Of a DNA stretch of 5,898 nucleotides, positions 5,095 to 5,898 are shown piece after piece (within the stretch, counting starts at the first letter, position 1; each line of letters opens with the position of its first letter). The notes beneath the pieces are model-generated. The model ran no database searches. It was not told where the DNA came from and saw only the letters and a list, made by a program, of their open reading frames with translations. The DNA is taken from positions 1-5,898 of the forward strand of contig CALCNZ010000156.1 of assembly GCA_937897625.1 (NCBI GenBank), read 5' to 3'. The position numbers and the translations under genes are program-made. The stretch is from an uncultured Flavobacteriales bacterium (GTDB lineage Bacteria > Bacteroidota > Bacteroidia > Flavobacteriales_D > Sanyastnellaceae).

Positions 5095-5871
5095 TTATTC
5101 TCCCACTCTCGAGTAGATCAGCGCCTTAATTTTCTCAGGAATCGGCAATAAGCCAAGTTTCTGTGCTTGGTGGATGGCTTGGGTCTCTGAGAATGGAATT
5201 TCAGTTACTTTAGATTGACTCCATTTATTGTAGACCTCACCAACTTTTTTTCTTACAGTTTTTGAAAAATAGTCTCCTATTTGTTGTTCTGAAATATTTG
5301 ACTCCAACCCCGAAATTTCACGAATTTGGTTATTAACTGCAACTGAAACATCCTTATTTCTGTCAGTATACTGGCGCTCATGGAGTAGGACTAGATATTT
5401 AATGGGGAAATTTATTAGCGTTGCATTTAAGATATAGGCTATACAGTTCATTTGTTCGGTTTGAGTGAAATCAGATACAAACTTGGTGTTAACAATATCT
5501 GAAACCTCATCAGTAGTTACATTCCAAAAGTCAAAATGTAAATTCGGAAAAGACAAATCAATTTGAGTTTCATCAATAGTCAGAAAAGATTTTTTTTCGA
5601 GGCTAAATAATTGATTTTTTAAAGTTGGGTTTTTACTTTGCGGAAATACTGCACGAAATTTTACTTTATAATGATCTTGGTTCACTTTAAATGTGAAGCA
5701 GGGTAAACAAAGAACTGAATAGGCAATTCCTGCATATCGAATTACATGCGGCAAATCTTCAGGATGAATGAAGTTCTCTTCAGCGAATCCGAGAAAAGCC
5801 TCGATTGTGAATTCGGAAGGTTCTAAACCCAATACAGAGGAAATAGTATTTCCTACATGAATGTATTTTTG
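5095..5871 (-). CDS. PAS-like domain protein of unknown function, 5' end cut by contig end
   Basis: The frame is open from the last genomic base to TAA at 5097-5095 and gives 258 residues without a start; the TTG at 5832-5830 is just an internal codon. Residues about 3-75 (YIHVGNTISSVLGLEPSEFT, then a helix, then FIHPEDLPHVI, then a strand pair ending YKVKFRAVFPQ) resemble the PAS fold seen in many Bacteroidota sensors, with the 'G-x-x-P-x-E-F ... H-P-E-D-L' pattern. FLTIDETQIDL (96-106) could be the last PAS strand. The remaining about 150 residues, mostly helical, are not recognised: I see no LuxR or other HTH, kinase or cyclase motif. The end is AIHQAQKLGLLPIPEKIKAL plus a short tail. The gene is more AT-rich than its neighbours. 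Same strand and 45-base gap put it upstream of the XRE-receiver pair, possibly as its sensor (inference). Confidence 0.7.
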   Translation of the reverse strand, partial: QKYIHVGNTISSVLGLEPSEFTIEAFLGFAEENFIHPEDLPHVIRYAGIAYSVLCLPCFTFKVNQDHYKVKFRAVFPQSKNPTLKNQLFSLEKKSFLTIDETQIDLSFPNLHFDFWNVTTDEVSDIVNTKFVSDFTQTEQMNCIAYILNATLINFPIKYLVLLHERQYTDRNKDVSVAVNNQIREISGLESNISEQQIGDYFSKTVRKKVGEVYNKWSQSKVTEIPFSETQAIHQAQKLGLLPIPEKIKALIYSRVGE

Positions 5872-5898
5872 AGATCGGAAGAGCGTCGTGTAGGGAAA
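5872..5898. other. Illumina TruSeq adapter sequence (assembly artefact)
   Basis: The final 27 bases read AGATCGGAAGAGC followed by GTCGTGTAGGGAAA. This is the start of the Illumina TruSeq adapter as read through from an insert, the reverse complement of the standard read-1 primer end (TTTCCCTACACGACGCTC and onward). It is not genomic. It stays in frame with the PAS-like gene on the minus strand and would add the spurious peptide FPYTTLFRS to its N-terminus. Confidence 0.98.

Overview
The window reads as part of a Bacteroidota genome, most likely Flavobacteriales or a close relative. The main reason is the adjacent gldE-gldD pair, which encodes gliding/type IX secretion accessory proteins largely restricted to that phylum. 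A DUF4159 protein, a TIGR02757-type protein and a short DUF6728-like membrane protein fit the same group. The lack of strong Shine-Dalgarno sequences also fits. The last 27 bases are Illumina adapter, so this is probably the end (or the whole) of a draft or metagenomic contig, and true genomic sequence stops at about base 5871.

Layout. (1) Bases 2-1412, plus strand: the 3' part of gldE overlaps gldD by 8 bp. (2) Bases 1413-1951, minus strand: ridA is followed, with a 4-bp ATGA overlap, by a previously easy-to-miss 52-residue membrane protein. The stop codon of that small gene directly abuts the gldD stop. (3) Bases 1992-3995, plus strand: a tight operon of a pabA/trpG-type glutamine amidotransferase, a secreted DUF4159 protein (2-bp gap) and a TIGR02757-family protein (23-bp overlap). 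It diverges from ridA across only 40 bp. (4) Bases 3998-4015: a hairpin terminator oriented for the minus-strand genes, lying between convergent operons. (5) Bases 4041-5871, minus strand: a PAS-like protein truncated by the contig end, then an XRE-type helix-turn-helix protein with a coiled coil, then a stand-alone receiver protein with its own C-terminal coiled coil.

How the genes fit together. The left half is housekeeping or lineage-core: motility/secretion accessory proteins, enamine/imine detoxification, and folate or tryptophan precursor synthesis. The right end looks regulatory and accessory. It has a possible sensor, a DNA-binding protein without a sensor domain, and a receiver without an output domain, all on one strand. 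The short region before the XRE gene is full of AAAAC/GTTTT half-sites, including two copies of the 11-bp palindrome AAAACWGTTTT set 63 bp apart. This three-gene cluster is the best candidate here for an undescribed signalling module, but its joint function is inference. No tRNA, rRNA, CRISPR array, insertion sequence or integrase was seen.
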